Source: Nautilus pompilius (taxonomy: Eukaryota > Mollusca > Cephalopoda > Nautilida > Nautilidae). Taken from it: a DNA stretch of 64,000 nt. The position numbers were made by a program, and so were the translations under genes. The notes beneath the pieces were generated by a model. That model worked only from the letters and a program-made list of their open reading frames with translations, was not told the origin of the DNA and searched no databases. This document shows, one piece after another, positions 61,101-64,000 of this stretch. Each line of letters starts with the position of its first letter. Position 1 is the first letter of the stretch. The stretch is from positions 186,001-250,000 of the forward strand of contig JACATO010000933.1 of the NCBI GenBank assembly GCA_018389105.1. The letters run 5' to 3'.

Positions 61101-63563
61101 ATCCCCCTCATAGCTGCCACCCCATCTGTGGTAATAGTTGAGCATGTCGCTGTCTTTCATCAAGTTATCTAACTTCATGAAGATGGCTTCACCTGTTGTC
61201 AAAACTCATGTCCAAGCAGCAAAGGTATTCTTCTTGGACAGTCTTGGTCTCAGAATTGGGATAGCTATGCTCAACTACTCATGTCAGTAGATACATAATT
61301 TTGGAGGCCAAACCAGCAGAGTGCTCGAAGTTTTTGAAACAACTGATATATCAGATTGAGAATGTCTGAAGCACACCGAAACAGTGTTTTTGGACAAAGA
61401 CAGGTCCTTGACTCTCTTGACAGCCTTTTCACCATAATTTCTTCAGCTGCAATGATATGGCTTGGTTTGCTGACATTTCCTTCAGTGAATGTTTGCTTTT
61501 GCTTACACCAAACATTAGCAATGTGATATGCTGCTCACAATAGGTCCGTATGTTGCCTATTAGAAATCATTGTAGACTTGAAGGAGTCTTTCTGCTTGCA
61601 GGAGAGTTGAAGCATCCTCTTGACATATGCCTTCATTTTGATTGTGTTCTACATGGTCTGTCTTAAGATGTTGCTTCAGTTTCACCTAAGCCAGAGAAGA
61701 GTTGCACAGCTGATCTCCACAAATTAGACACTCTCCTCCTGGTTCAGAGCACAACATTTGATAATTAGGAAGATAAAATCTAAAAGCAACAAGATGCTCA
61801 TTCCATTTCCCTGACTTATATCCTGTACTAAGATTGGTAATCTTTATATCATTAATGATTTTTTTTTTTGTCTTTTGTGGCTACCCAATAACTAAGTTGC
61901 TTTCTTCTGGATTTTGTTTGTTGCCCTTCTCCAGGGGCTGAGGAGAACTGGTCCCAGGAACATTGGACAAAGTTTTTAAGGAAAAATTTGCCACAGTTGA
62001 CTGCTTTATTTCAAAAAAAAGAATAGTAGTAGCTGAAAAAAAAAATTAAAATGTTCAATGAAGCAATTTATAGTAATGAATAATCATTTAAACTTTTTTT
62101 TAGAAGTTAATGCTACTTAAGTTTAATTATCTCAGCAAAACCTTAAATCCAATCATAACATATTTCAGAATTTTAATTGTGCAGGACAATGAAAGACTAC
62201 TTTTTCAATGGATTACTCAATCTTTAGTGTTCTATGCACTACACTAGTTAAAATAAATAAAGTTTCTGCATTTTTAATACCCTCCTCTGGTTACTAGATT
62301 AATCATTGAACTTACATTGATGGCCGTTGACTTTGGGACCTTCAATCCTCTCAACATTTGATGCTTGACACCTGACTGCTGTTCATCTTCAGACTTCTTC
62401 AAAACAGTAACCTAGCCATTTGTTCAGTTCAGAAAATTCAAACAACAAAAATCTCCCATCCCTCCTTAGTCTTATCTTGCCTAAAGTTAAGAAGATTTAA
62501 CATCAGAATTGCAGCCATACATGTTTTCCTAAAGCTTAATGAACAGGTGTGACCACAAATCAAATCATGTTGTCTAGACTGAATGAAATAAGATGGCCAA
62601 ATATTAACTACACTTTTCAAAAAAAAAAGTAACTCATTGTGATGTAATGATACTCGCATAAATCAACTACACAGAATACAAAGGCAGCTCGAGGTAGAAT
62701 GGTTCAGGAATTCTGCTCAACCAGCAAGGAAATATGTATTGCGTGTTTTTGTTTTGTGGAACTTTTGCTAACCCCAATCATTCATGGAACCCCCACTGAG
62801 AAGTGCAGCCCTACATTATAAAACAAAAAAAATTAATTTAGCAGACTCATTATCATGTGCAGTGGTAAGTAACAAACACAGAAATGAAAATGAATTAAAT
62901 GCAGCAGGAGTGCCAATGAACAAGACAACTAACAATTTGCCAGTTTCTACCTTCAGAGTACAAGAGTTTAAAAAAAATTGCAATTATAATCTAAATAAAA
63001 AAACTATACAAAAGAAAAAAAAAATGCAGTATATTCCAAAGCATATCAAAATGTATTAGGACTATAAAAAAATGTAAACAATTGCAATACTAGAAAAAAG
63101 TTTCATAAACGTCACAGGGAAATGTAAATGCAAAGAGAAATACAATTCTCAACAGAAACAACACACATGGTGGCCAAGCACTTTTTAAAACCATGAAATT
63201 TCAGCAAGTCCTTGTGCTGTATCATAAACATTCAACATATAAGATTTCTGCAATTAGATCTTATATACTTACTCATAACTTTCAACCAGGCAATACGACT
63301 ATCATTTCCTGCAGCAGATGTTACCATGCATTTATAACGACCTACATCGTATCCCGACACACTTCTTATCTCCAAATTTCCATCTGTAATTTTCTGCCGA
63401 TCACTTTCATGCACTTCTTGCTCCACGTATAAGGGAGGCCGATAATGAAACCAATTCCAGGCAACTGCAACTGTGACATCGTGATCCACTCCACACTTAA
63501 GCAAGGCTGTAGTGGCTTTAATCACCGACAAATTCTGTGGAGGTTCTACGATTTGTGTTCTTA
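4524..63563 (-). CDS. sdk: Sidekick-family adhesion protein (partial: last Ig, 13 FN3, TM, tail)
   Basis: Sidekick is a single-pass homophilic cell-adhesion receptor of the immunoglobulin superfamily, known from synaptic-layer targeting in vertebrate retina and from tricellular junctions and eye patterning in flies. The usual plan is six Ig domains, 13 FN3 domains, a transmembrane helix and a tail ending in a PDZ ligand. Here 27 exons join with consistent phases (total 4991 nt in the window, beginning with two bases of a split codon). They give one Ig domain, 13 FN3 domains, one hydrophobic helix and a tail with an SPPRPSP motif and terminal GFSSFV. All introns used are GT-AG. The 5' part (signal peptide and preceding Ig domains) lies outside the window. 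The 13-domain count plus the tail separates it from L1-family, Dscam, contactin and receptor phosphatase proteins. I could not tell which paralogue it is if the species has several. Confidence 0.96.
4776..7075. other. sdk intron before the terminal exon
   Basis: A 2.3 kb intron. Short open frames near 5.3, 5.8 and 6.0-6.4 kb show no protein-family features. I see no recognisable mobile element. Confidence 0.6.
7076..7196 (-). CDS. sdk: sdk exon: cytoplasmic tail, part 2 (SPPRPSP)
   Basis: Acceptor ATAAATTGTAG|, donor ACTGAG|GTAAGG, 121 nt, phase 2 in and 0 out. It encodes SPPRPSPASVTYSDDDTKPP followed by an acidic, serine-rich stretch ending EDSTE. The RSPPRPSP plus YSD motif matches the Sidekick tail in vertebrates as I recall it. 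It is a proline-rich element that could bind SH3-type partners (inference). Confidence 0.94.
8260..8570 (+). mobile_element. Possible SINE fragments (tRNA-like B boxes)
   Basis: A B-box-like GGTTTGATCCC lies at 8278-8288. A second tRNA-like block has ATGATGGCTGAATGAT at 8471 and GGTTCGAG at 8513. It is followed by a T/A-rich run near 8570-8600 that could be a retroposon tail. Ends are not defined. Confidence 0.35.
9500..10090 (+). mobile_element. Decayed Tc1-like DNA transposon fragment
   Basis: The plus strand at about 9690-9727 encodes SIMVWVGIT, matching the Tc1 motif (S-x-M-V-W-G-x-I-S) downstream of the first catalytic aspartate. Neighbouring sequence shows only weak resemblance to a DDE core with many stops. 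Family assignment is tentative and the ends are unknown. It could extend to about 10990. Confidence 0.4.
11430..11559 (-). CDS. sdk: sdk exon: cytoplasmic tail, part 1
   Basis: Acceptor TTATTTTAG|, donor ATCAG|GTGAGA, 130 nt, phase 1 in and 2 out. It encodes EAKKHVKPMTSHLEPDDGGF and STFETRQSRHALSMRNGTLR, a basic, serine-rich intracellular segment. The split codon AG|A makes the arginine before SPPRPSP. Confidence 0.92.
11815..12007 (-). other. Membrane-spanning open frame; candidate alternative sdk exon or retroposon tail
   Basis: Read from 12007 in the phase of the upstream FN3 13 donor, it encodes DDLNSTQWFALLAVIVTLLF followed by more hydrophobic residues, then a polar tail ending HHVANK and a TAA stop. 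The stop overlaps AATAAATAAA. The AG at its start (GGCCACAG|) has a weak pyrimidine tract. An internal donor CTAAG|GTATGC is also present. A tRNA-like SINE head lies about 130 nt upstream on the same strand, so the whole block could be retroposon sequence. Confidence 0.3.
12000..12145 (-). mobile_element. tRNA-like SINE head (degenerate)
   Basis: On the minus strand TGGTGTAGTGGTTAG (12142-12128) matches a tRNA D-arm or A-box. The B-box region is degenerate. The 3' end may coincide with the A-rich AAATAAATAAA near 11815. Confidence 0.45.
12393..13725 (-). mobile_element. Pogo-like DNA transposon, internally deleted, 1333 bp
   Basis: Terminal inverted repeats CCATATTTTTAGACCTATAA (left) and CCATATTTTCTGGCCTATAA (right, reverse complement) are bounded by TA target duplications at 12391-12392 and 13726-13727. 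The minus strand at about 13250-13120 encodes a decayed CENP-B/Tc5-type helix-turn-helix (KLGGLTQDKLEECVLTQ ... STTQLRLMAKQI), as in pogo and Tc5 transposases. No DDE core was seen. A second, shorter copy lies inverted at about 40690-41181. Confidence 0.75.
13856..14008 (-). CDS. sdk: sdk exon: juxtamembrane stalk and transmembrane helix
   Basis: Acceptor TTTCTTCTAG|, donor AAAGC|GTAAGT, phases 1 and 1, 153 nt. A short stalk (NKSTDKGLVSKAGPFHTK) is followed by about 26 hydrophobic residues starting WWFLVIIALSGF at 13952 and ending near 13875. The stop-transfer sequence is RKTTTK. The double tryptophan at the outer edge of the helix is shared with vertebrate Sidekicks as I remember them. Confidence 0.95.
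14009..14858. other. sdk intron, no recognised feature
   Basis: An 850 bp intron between the FN3 13 and transmembrane exons, AT-rich, with no open frame or repeat that I recognise. Confidence 0.6.
14859..15047 (-). CDS. sdk: sdk exon: FN3 domain 13, second half
   Basis: Acceptor TTATGACTAG|, donor GGTG|GTAAAT, phases 1 and 1, 189 nt. It encodes EKDHWQTILQKESKQPG, then TGSFYVFRVAAINKIGIGEF, the strand E-F block, and a G strand ending about 20 residues before the membrane exon. Confidence 0.93.
15048..17744. other. sdk intron between microexon B and FN3 13 second half
   Basis: A 2.7 kb intron with several T homopolymers (15501-15513, 15663-15684). A less AT-rich block at about 16.2-16.5 kb may be an old repeat but matches no family I know. 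Confidence 0.5.
17745..17792 (-). CDS. sdk: sdk microexon B (48 nt) within FN3 13
   Basis: The acceptor is AACTTCTCCAG| with a pyrimidine tract. The donor is AGAG|GTCAGT, weaker than the others. Phase 1 on both sides. In the sdk frame it encodes DAHRDRRSQETWLARR, a strongly charged 16-residue insert, with the split codon G|CT giving alanine before EKDHWQ. The same bases are open in another frame, but that frame does not match the flanking phases. Probably alternative rather than constitutive. Confidence 0.68.
17793..19337. other. sdk intron between the two microexons
   Basis: A 1.5 kb AT-rich intron with a short CAA repeat near 18737-18751. No coding or mobile sequence recognised. Any splicing enhancers for the microexons cannot be picked out by eye. 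Confidence 0.5.
19338..19373 (-). CDS. sdk: sdk microexon A (36 nt) within FN3 13
   Basis: The acceptor is CTTTAATTTTAG| and the donor GTG|GTAAGTAAT, phase 1 on both sides. The 36 nt are open in the required frame and encode SGKSKRSVMCDC when joined to the preceding exon, a basic peptide with two cysteines. It lies between the two halves of FN3 13. Because the exon is symmetric, including or skipping it keeps the frame. Nothing but splice quality and frame supports it, so transcript data would be decisive. Confidence 0.72.
20358..23237 (+). mobile_element. Full-length Tigger (pogo superfamily) transposon, TIGD1-like, 2880 bp
   Basis: The outer 22 bp of the ends are identical inverted repeats, CAGTGGAACCTCGGTTCACG plus AA, with TA duplications at 20356-20357 and 23238-23239. 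The plus strand encodes a transposase close to human TIGD1 along its length. Its parts are a CENP-B-type HTH (KSTISTILKN, from about 21118), the first DDE aspartate in FNCDETGLFWKK (about 21665), the second in LLVMDNAPTH (about 22015), and an acidic C-terminus with ALNIMNDNVMSYFR (about 22670). It is broken by an early in-frame TAG at 21190 and by frameshifts near 21510, 21900, 22105 and 22510. The third catalytic position reads QPMGNQ where the family has QPMD. It is inactive, but ends and ORF are well preserved, suggesting a fairly young insertion in the intron before microexon A. Confidence 0.93.
23240..24809. other. sdk intron remainder after Tigger
   Basis: AT-rich intron sequence with a GAT repeat at about 24135-24150. 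A plus-strand frame at 24285-24524 has no recognisable domain. Confidence 0.5.
24810..24935 (-). CDS. sdk: sdk exon: FN3 domain 13, first half
   Basis: Acceptor ATTTACAG|, donor AATA|GTAAGT, phases 1 and 1, 126 nt. It encodes SPEKVSKLNVQMTIRGVNIS, W, then GAYPINSYCLQARKN, ending in strand C. Direct joining to 14859-15047 makes a normal FN3 domain (YCLQARKNTEKDHWQTIL). Inclusion of the two microexons lengthens the loop at this point. Confidence 0.92.
25361..25522 (-). CDS. sdk: sdk exon: FN3 domain 12, second half
   Basis: The acceptor is TTTCCAAACAG| after a long T tract; donor CCAG|GTACAC, phases 1 and 1, 162 nt. It encodes ESKLVQLTVNGNQLYYHAKD and LEENTQYIFKVRAKTSAGLG. Confidence 0.93.
25878..26015 (-). 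CDS. sdk: sdk exon: FN3 domain 12, first half
   Basis: Acceptor GTGTTAACAG|, donor GATG|GTGAGT, phases 1 and 1, 138 nt. It encodes PGKPRSLMFLWIMLESLNMS then WSPPVKTNGLILSYEITYYE. The upstream sequence contains in-frame hydrophobic codons, but the CAG acceptor and phase fix the start. Confidence 0.92.
26500..27545 (+). mobile_element. Decayed Tc1-like transposon
   Basis: The plus strand near 27090-27200 encodes SANDRGHTWVCRRPNKDLQ and PMVKYGGGSVMIL, matching the Tc1 transposase block (S-x-x-D-G-x-x-W-V-x-R-R-P ... V-K-x-G-G-G-S-V-M). A possible start codon is ATGGCTAAA at 26510. It has numerous stops and shifts. Ends were not identified. A palindrome-like TTATTTGGAAAAC near 26330 could be part of the left end. 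Confidence 0.65.
28600..28790. repeat. Dispersed repeat, copy 1
   Basis: Shares a run of similar words (TAATGCAGG, CTGAGGTCA, GACTTCAAAACT) in the same order with 46950-47110. Probably a SINE or a non-autonomous element. Family unknown. Confidence 0.45.
30887..31061 (-). CDS. sdk: sdk exon: FN3 domain 11, second half
   Basis: Acceptor TGTGTTTCAG|, donor GGAG|GTAAAG, 175 nt, phase 0 in and 1 out. It begins VYYRLISKNQNHEV and has LEVYSNYAVSVLAFNLAGEG. The split codon G|CA gives alanine at the start of FN3 12. Confidence 0.93.
31403..31518 (-). CDS. sdk: sdk exon: FN3 domain 11, first half
   Basis: Acceptor CTTGTTTCAG|, donor TACAAA|GTAGGA, 116 nt, phase 1 in and 0 out. It encodes PTASPQNLTAVALNSTKVIV and QWLPPPTKTQNGELSGYK. 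An NLT sequon lies in strand A-B. Confidence 0.93.
31828..31849. repeat. (TA)n microsatellite
   Basis: About 11 AT/TA units in the intron between FN3 10 and FN3 11. Other TA tracts lie at 45104-45117, 45355-45375, 45856-45878, 47648-47668 and 49128-49160. Confidence 0.95.
31953..32178 (-). CDS. sdk: sdk exon: FN3 domain 10, second part
   Basis: Acceptor TTTTTATAG|, donor GCTC|GTAAGT, 226 nt, phase 0 in and 1 out. It encodes EPSKPTWNGPLKGFIVQYRQ and FVNYEFRVIAFNDIGSGPSS, completing the domain that begins at 32661. Confidence 0.93.
32591..32661 (-). CDS. sdk: sdk exon: FN3 domain 10, first part
   Basis: A short exon of 71 nt, acceptor TTTTTCAG|, donor TGGCAG|GTAATT, phase 1 in and 0 out. It encodes PEGAPKNVRVVPLTTNSVNL and TWQ, strands A and B. 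It is too short to stand out as an open frame and was found from the splice signals and domain continuity. Confidence 0.92.
33390..34300 (+). mobile_element. LINE (non-LTR retrotransposon) reverse transcriptase fragment
   Basis: The plus strand near 33586-33612 encodes CADDMTIWN, the reverse transcriptase Y/C-A-D-D catalytic motif, preceded by HFGTILFSLLLDI (family: L-S-P-x-L-F-x-L-Y-x-N-D). At about 33780-33890 it encodes NPKFLEM ... DQQLTFNTHF, matching the family's F-L-G-V-x-x-D-x-x-L-x-F-x-x-H region. Stops and frame changes are frequent. Jockey-like clade is the best guess. The 5' end is missing and the 3' end undefined. Confidence 0.65.
34390..34800 (+). mobile_element. Tigger-type remnant with acidic transposase tail
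   Basis: End-like sequences TTATAACGG (34397-34405) and CCTCACTTATAATGG (34762-34776), with CTTCTATAAGTGAGG nearby, resemble Tigger termini (CCTCGCTTATAACGG). Between them an open frame at about 34523-34681 encodes MASLDNVELIKSISECESGS plus an acidic continuation, like the acidic C-terminus of pogo-type transposases. Probably an internal deletion derivative. Confidence 0.5.
34966..36171 (+). mobile_element. Tc1-like DNA transposon, decayed
   Basis: End sequences are similar when inverted: TTGGAAATAATTATAGGAAC on the left and TTGAAATAATTATGGAAACA on the right (reverse complement). The transposase starts MALGKEIPHDKHIEIKVLAS at 35176. DDE-region words follow at about 35575-35620 (VVVLFTDESKFELFGDN) and about 35690-35730 (KHGGKSIQVWSC), all typical Tc1. 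It is broken by several stops and frameshifts. Confidence 0.8.
37900..37983 (-). mobile_element. hAT-type terminus, element extent unknown
   Basis: On the minus strand from 37983: CAGGAGTGGGCAAAC, then GGCCATATTGG. This is the classic hAT start (CAGGGGTGGGCAAAC ... GGCCACATTGG). The matching other end was not found. The adjacent minus-strand frame at 38000-38240 (EFEVAAKIKDYKSLLIEV) ends at this junction, so the hAT end seems inserted into an older repeat. Confidence 0.5.
39604..40468. mobile_element. Mariner/Tc1-type element with inverted termini, 865 bp
   Basis: The termini are CAGGGTGGGCCACAAAAATG (left) and CAGGTGGGCCACAAAAATTG (right, reverse complement), each next to TA (39602-39603, 40469-40470). 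No transposase motif was recognisable inside, so it is non-autonomous or heavily decayed. Confidence 0.8.
40690..41181 (+). mobile_element. Second pogo-like copy, inverted and truncated
   Basis: It is the reverse complement of about 12391-12800. For example, the minus strand reads TTCCAGGCTCATGAATATTG where the plus strand at 12586 reads TTCCAGGCTCATGAATATTA. Its outer end TATCATATTTTTTGGCCTAT matches the inverted repeat of 12393-13725. It lacks the helix-turn-helix region and the other end. Confidence 0.7.
41772..41875 (-). CDS. sdk: sdk exon: FN3 domain 9, second half
   Basis: Acceptor GTACGCCAG|, donor GATA|GTGAGT, 104 nt, phase 2 in and 1 out. It encodes LLPDKIYRFRVAAANDIGVS, the strand E-F signature of FN3, then a short G strand and linker. 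Confidence 0.93.
41876..42597. other. sdk intron within FN3 9
   Basis: A 722 bp phase-2 intron. A stretch at about 41966-42038 on the minus strand is open and ends in TGA, but it is not needed for the domain and fits neither flanking phase. Confidence 0.6.
42598..42796 (-). CDS. sdk: sdk exon: FN3 domain 9, first half
   Basis: Acceptor ATTTTTCTAG|, donor GAAAGG|GTAAGG, 199 nt, phase 1 in and 2 out. The peptide includes ARSIPISWQSGHDGYGPLRN and FTIQYQVKPFVLWVTVPEV. The phase-2 donor is unique among the FN3 exons and matches the acceptor of 41772-41875, restoring the motif VKGLLPDKIYRFRV. Confidence 0.93.
42797..45419. other. sdk intron between FN3 8 and FN3 9
   Basis: A 2.6 kb AT-rich intron. 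The only recognised insertion is the small mariner-type element at 45118-45354. Confidence 0.6.
45118..45354 (+). mobile_element. 237-bp mariner-type MITE carrying an intact transposase fragment
   Basis: Its first and last 28 bp are perfect inverted repeats beginning CAGGGTGTCCGTAAAGTTAC, with TA on both sides inside a TA microsatellite. The plus strand is open and encodes QPGITVWAGISSDGIVGPQ, then FFDGTVTGERYLDKLRNVIV. This matches the IS630/Tc1/mariner transposase core between the first and second catalytic acids (V-W-A-x-I-S-x-x-G-I-x-G-P-x-F-F-x-G-x-V-T-G-x-x-Y). It is an internal deletion product of a larger element. Confidence 0.9.
45420..45716 (-). CDS. sdk: sdk exon: FN3 domain 8, single exon
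   Basis: Acceptor CTCTTTCAG|, donor AGAC|GTAAGT, phases 1 and 1, 297 nt. It is a complete FN3 domain in one symmetric exon: PDPPIIIYFPNV, AKVVWAPPLKPNGVIRGYRV, then REKYYVFSVAARTGLGWGPS. Skipping it would delete exactly one domain without a frameshift. Confidence 0.95.
46162..46351 (-). CDS. sdk: sdk exon: FN3 domain 7, second half
   Basis: Acceptor TTGATTAAAG|, donor GATG|GTAAGT, 190 nt, phase 0 in and 1 out. The peptide opens IKYHSSEQ and has LENLRKYVVYEIQVLAYTQM, strands C' to F. It follows GYK of exon 49986-50101 to give a continuous strand C. Confidence 0.93.
46352..49985. other. sdk intron within FN3 7
   Basis: A 3.6 kb intron with TA microsatellites (47648, 49128), A tracts (46360-46378, 49540-49558), a TATG tract near 49935 and the dispersed repeat at 46950-47110. 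No coding sequence recognised. Confidence 0.6.
46950..47110. repeat. Dispersed repeat, copy 2
   Basis: Partner of 28600-28790: TAATGCATGCAG, CTGAGGTCAGAAG and GACATCAAAAACT occur with similar spacing. The copies are diverged, so this is an old family. Confidence 0.45.
49986..50101 (-). CDS. sdk: sdk exon: FN3 domain 7, first half
   Basis: Acceptor ATATGCAG|, donor TATAAG|GTAAGT, 116 nt, phase 1 in and 0 out. Shows SGPGNVSAEANSSTSISVSW and FEQNGLILGYK. The tryptophan of strand B and the NG-x-x-x-GY turn are conserved. Confidence 0.93.
50375..50606 (-). CDS. sdk: sdk exon: FN3 domain 6, second part
   Basis: Acceptor TTCTGACAG|, donor GTCAG|GTAATC, 232 nt, phase 0 in and 1 out. The peptide starts LLTKKDWNGVPRGYEIYYKL and continues LSGLQEWIKYEVKMTSFNYV, covering strands C to F. 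The phase-0 acceptor matches the phase-0 donor of 52450. Confidence 0.93.
50607..52449. other. sdk intron within FN3 6
   Basis: A 1.8 kb AT-rich intron with no recognised element. Confidence 0.6.
52450..52820 (-). CDS. sdk: sdk exon: FN3 domain 5 plus first part of domain 6
   Basis: Acceptor TTTTCCCAG|, donor GGACA|GTAAGT, 371 nt, phase 1 in and phase 0 out. It encodes a full FN3 (EKPTAPYNLDVNEIQ ... WIIEAKEENTPSWKKIY ... LNPYTSYRLRIKAENIVG) and then the A-B strands of the next (SPGNVTVRALTANSLRVSWT). No intron separates the two domains, unlike most other domain borders in this gene. Confidence 0.95.
53281..53570 (+). mobile_element. tRNA-derived SINE
   Basis: The head carries an A-box-like TGGTGCGATGGCTAGC (about 53292) and a clean B-box GGTTCAATCCC (53336-53346), about 40 bp apart as in tRNA genes. 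The body is noticeably less AT-rich than its surroundings and runs to about 53560. No homologous copy elsewhere in the window was recognised. Confidence 0.75.
53703..53894 (-). CDS. sdk: sdk exon: FN3 domain 4, second half
   Basis: Acceptor TTTTAG|GT, donor CCTG|GTGGGT, phases 1 and 1, 192 nt. The peptide begins YIMFYQKKND and continues with LSDLSPVTVYTIWLSAKTE, the strand E-F block of FN3. The long charged C-C' loop (DSSTKVKKEFESQ) is unusual but uninterrupted. Confidence 0.92.
53895..54924. other. sdk intron within FN3 4
   Basis: A 1.0 kb intron with a CA/GA microsatellite (54153-54182) directly followed by the palindrome at 54181-54246, and T tracts near 54542-54564. Confidence 0.7.
54181..54246. 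mobile_element. Miniature Tigger-type palindrome (about 66 bp)
   Basis: The left arm AGTAAAACCTTGATTTAACTGA and right arm TCCGTTAAATCAAGGTTTACT (54223-54243) pair with one mismatch and one extra base, around a 20-bp loop. The arm resembles pogo/Tigger ends (CAGTAAACCTTGATTTAACGG). Probably a solo pair of termini left after internal deletion. Confidence 0.65.
54925..55023 (-). CDS. sdk: sdk exon: FN3 domain 4, first half
   Basis: Acceptor ATTGTGTAG|, donor TTAG|GTAAGTG, phases 1 and 1, 99 nt. Strands A to C: PDEVSSIAFDD, TSVSVTWKPPRNINGILL. The split codon G|GT restores the glycine of the NGILLGY turn, which confirms the join to 53703-53894. Confidence 0.93.
55024..55741. other. sdk intron between FN3 3 and FN3 4
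   Basis: A 718 bp AT-rich intron without recognised features. Confidence 0.6.
55742..56365 (-). CDS. sdk: sdk exon: FN3 domains 2 and 3 in one exon
   Basis: The largest coding exon here, 624 nt, acceptor CTTTTCAG|, donor GACA|GTAAGT, phases 1 and 1. It contains two complete FN3 domains in tandem. The first runs from APGGLVGRPRS through IILMWQLPDQ and HYDINIAAYNAKGIGVYS. The second runs from PPTNVQAVPWTSTAVNLTW through NYSVTITCFTHKGNGPFS. There are several N-x-S/T sequons (NIT, NLT, NAS, NYS), as expected for an extracellular protein. Three introns that would match the usual split-domain plan are absent. Confidence 0.95.
56366..57490. other. sdk intron between FN3 1 and FN3 2
   Basis: A 1.1 kb AT-rich intron without recognised features. 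Confidence 0.6.
57491..57682 (-). CDS. sdk: sdk exon: FN3 domain 1, second half
   Basis: Acceptor AATTCCAG|, donor CGAC|GTACGC, phases 1 and 1, 192 nt. It carries the LQPAKMYQFQIRAVNGVGEG segment, the strand E-F motif (L-x-P-x-x-x-Y-x-F-x-I-R-A-x-N-x-x-G) typical of FN3, followed by a proline- and serine-rich linker. The donor is less canonical than the others (GTACGC), but the phase and the domain continuation support it. Confidence 0.92.
57683..58940. other. sdk intron within FN3 1
   Basis: A 1.26 kb AT-rich intron without recognised features. Confidence 0.6.
58941..59081 (-). CDS. sdk: sdk exon: FN3 domain 1, first half
   Basis: Acceptor GCTTTTCAG|, donor CCAG|GTAAAT, phases 1 and 1, 141 nt. 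The peptide has the FN3 strand B/C signature: VIIRWDPGANGNSPIKRF, then IIQYKE. The conserved tryptophan is in strand B. It joins in frame to 57491-57682 for the second half. Confidence 0.92.
59951..62813 (-). mobile_element. hAT transposon, ZBED5-like, decayed, about 2.9 kb
   Basis: The left end is CAGTGCTTCTCAAAC at 59951. The right end, read inward on the minus strand, is TAGGGCTGCACTTCTCAGTG from 62813. Both have the hAT Y-A-x-x-G form. The minus strand encodes MAHLVSLFDLSLQSKKID and FMLRLKLWKDKVELGDFS (60524-60721). It then carries a C-terminal hAT dimerisation-like block, PVISEEAFKTPNTYLCKKGF plus S (60153-60344). These resemble ZBED5/SCAND3-type transposases. Many stops and frameshifts. 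A matching 8-bp target duplication could not be confirmed. It sits in the intron between the Ig domain and FN3 1. Confidence 0.75.
63273..63563 (-). CDS. sdk: sdk exon: last Ig domain (Ig6 by family plan)
   Basis: The acceptor is AAATTACAG| and the donor ATGA|GTAAGTAT, phase 1 on both sides, 291 nt. The peptide shows an I-set Ig fold: a strand-B cysteine in LLKCGV, the core tryptophan in AWNWF, and DVGRYKCMV with the conserved D-x-G-x-Y-x-C around strand F. One exon codes the whole domain. It is the membrane-proximal Ig, because the next exon (58941-59081) begins FN3 1. The split codon A|TG gives methionine at the junction. Confidence 0.93.
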
Positions 63564-64000
63564 CTGTAATTTAAAAAATTAACATGAAATAGCTTAGAGT
63601 TATTGAAAAACTTATTTCAAGCACATCAACAGACTTTCCAGAATAGGCAATTCAAACAGCCTAACACGTGTCTGTATTAACTTCAGCAGCCCTGGTAAAA
63701 CAAGCCAGCAATACATCAGTCTACCATGAAGCAAAAGCTTTACACTTTAAGAAAGAGCTAAGAGAAGCCAGATACACTAGCATGACAAATACAAAATTTT
63801 AGAAAGCCAGACTTTAAAAGATATACCGAATAGTTTATACTACATATCATCATTGAAGAAATTATTGGTAACTGTCTCCAATGATTAACTTGCTTAACTA
63901 AACTTAACCTTTCATTTACTTTTATATTTTTTTTATTTGCATGCACTTTGTTTTGTATGTGTTTTTTTGTATTTATAAAGGTCATAGTGAAAGTAATTAA
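63564..64000. other. sdk intron upstream of the last Ig exon, runs off the window
   Basis: AT-rich intron sequence. The preceding coding exon must end in phase 1 and lies beyond 64000. Confidence 0.7.

Overview
The window is one piece of an animal nuclear genome. It is strongly AT-rich, with GT-AG introns, microsatellites and many decayed DNA transposons, and there are no prokaryotic-style operons. It holds the 3' three-quarters of a single minus-strand gene for a Sidekick (Sdk) immunoglobulin-superfamily adhesion protein. I reconstructed 27 coding exons from splice sites and intron phase, between 63563 and the stop codon at 4524. Every exon joins its neighbour in frame, for 1662 residues in the window. 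In order they encode the last Ig domain, exactly 13 fibronectin type III (FN3) domains, one transmembrane helix and a cytoplasmic tail ending in the Sidekick PDZ ligand GFSSFV. The signal peptide and the more N-terminal Ig domains must lie beyond 64000. The tail sequence suggests a protostome, with an arthropod or chelicerate somewhat favoured over a mollusc. That is inference from memory of Sidekick tails, not a search.

Layout from high to low coordinates, which is the direction of transcription: Ig exon 63.3-63.6 kb; a 4.2 kb intron with a decayed ZBED5-type hAT transposon; FN3 1-8 at 59.1-45.4 kb, compact and with few transposons; FN3 9 at 42.8-41.8 kb; a 9.1 kb intron packed with mobile elements (pogo-like piece, mariner-type element, hAT end, Tc1-like element, Tigger-type remnant, LINE fragment); FN3 10-12 at 32.7-25.4 kb; FN3 13 split by two in-frame microexons and a full-length Tigger at 24.9-14.9 kb; transmembrane exon at 13.9 kb; three cytoplasmic exons at 11.4, 7.1 and 4.5 kb; then 3' UTR and downstream sequence.

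The main biological point is FN3 13. Its two halves (24810-24935 and 14859-15047) join directly into a normal domain. Two symmetric phase-1 exons of 36 and 48 nt lie between them and would insert 12 and 16 residues into a loop in any combination without breaking the frame. This is a strong candidate for regulated microexon splicing of an adhesion receptor. A second candidate is a short membrane-spanning open frame at about 11.8-12.0 kb between the transmembrane exon and the first tail exon. It has phase-compatible splice signals but may be retroposon-derived.
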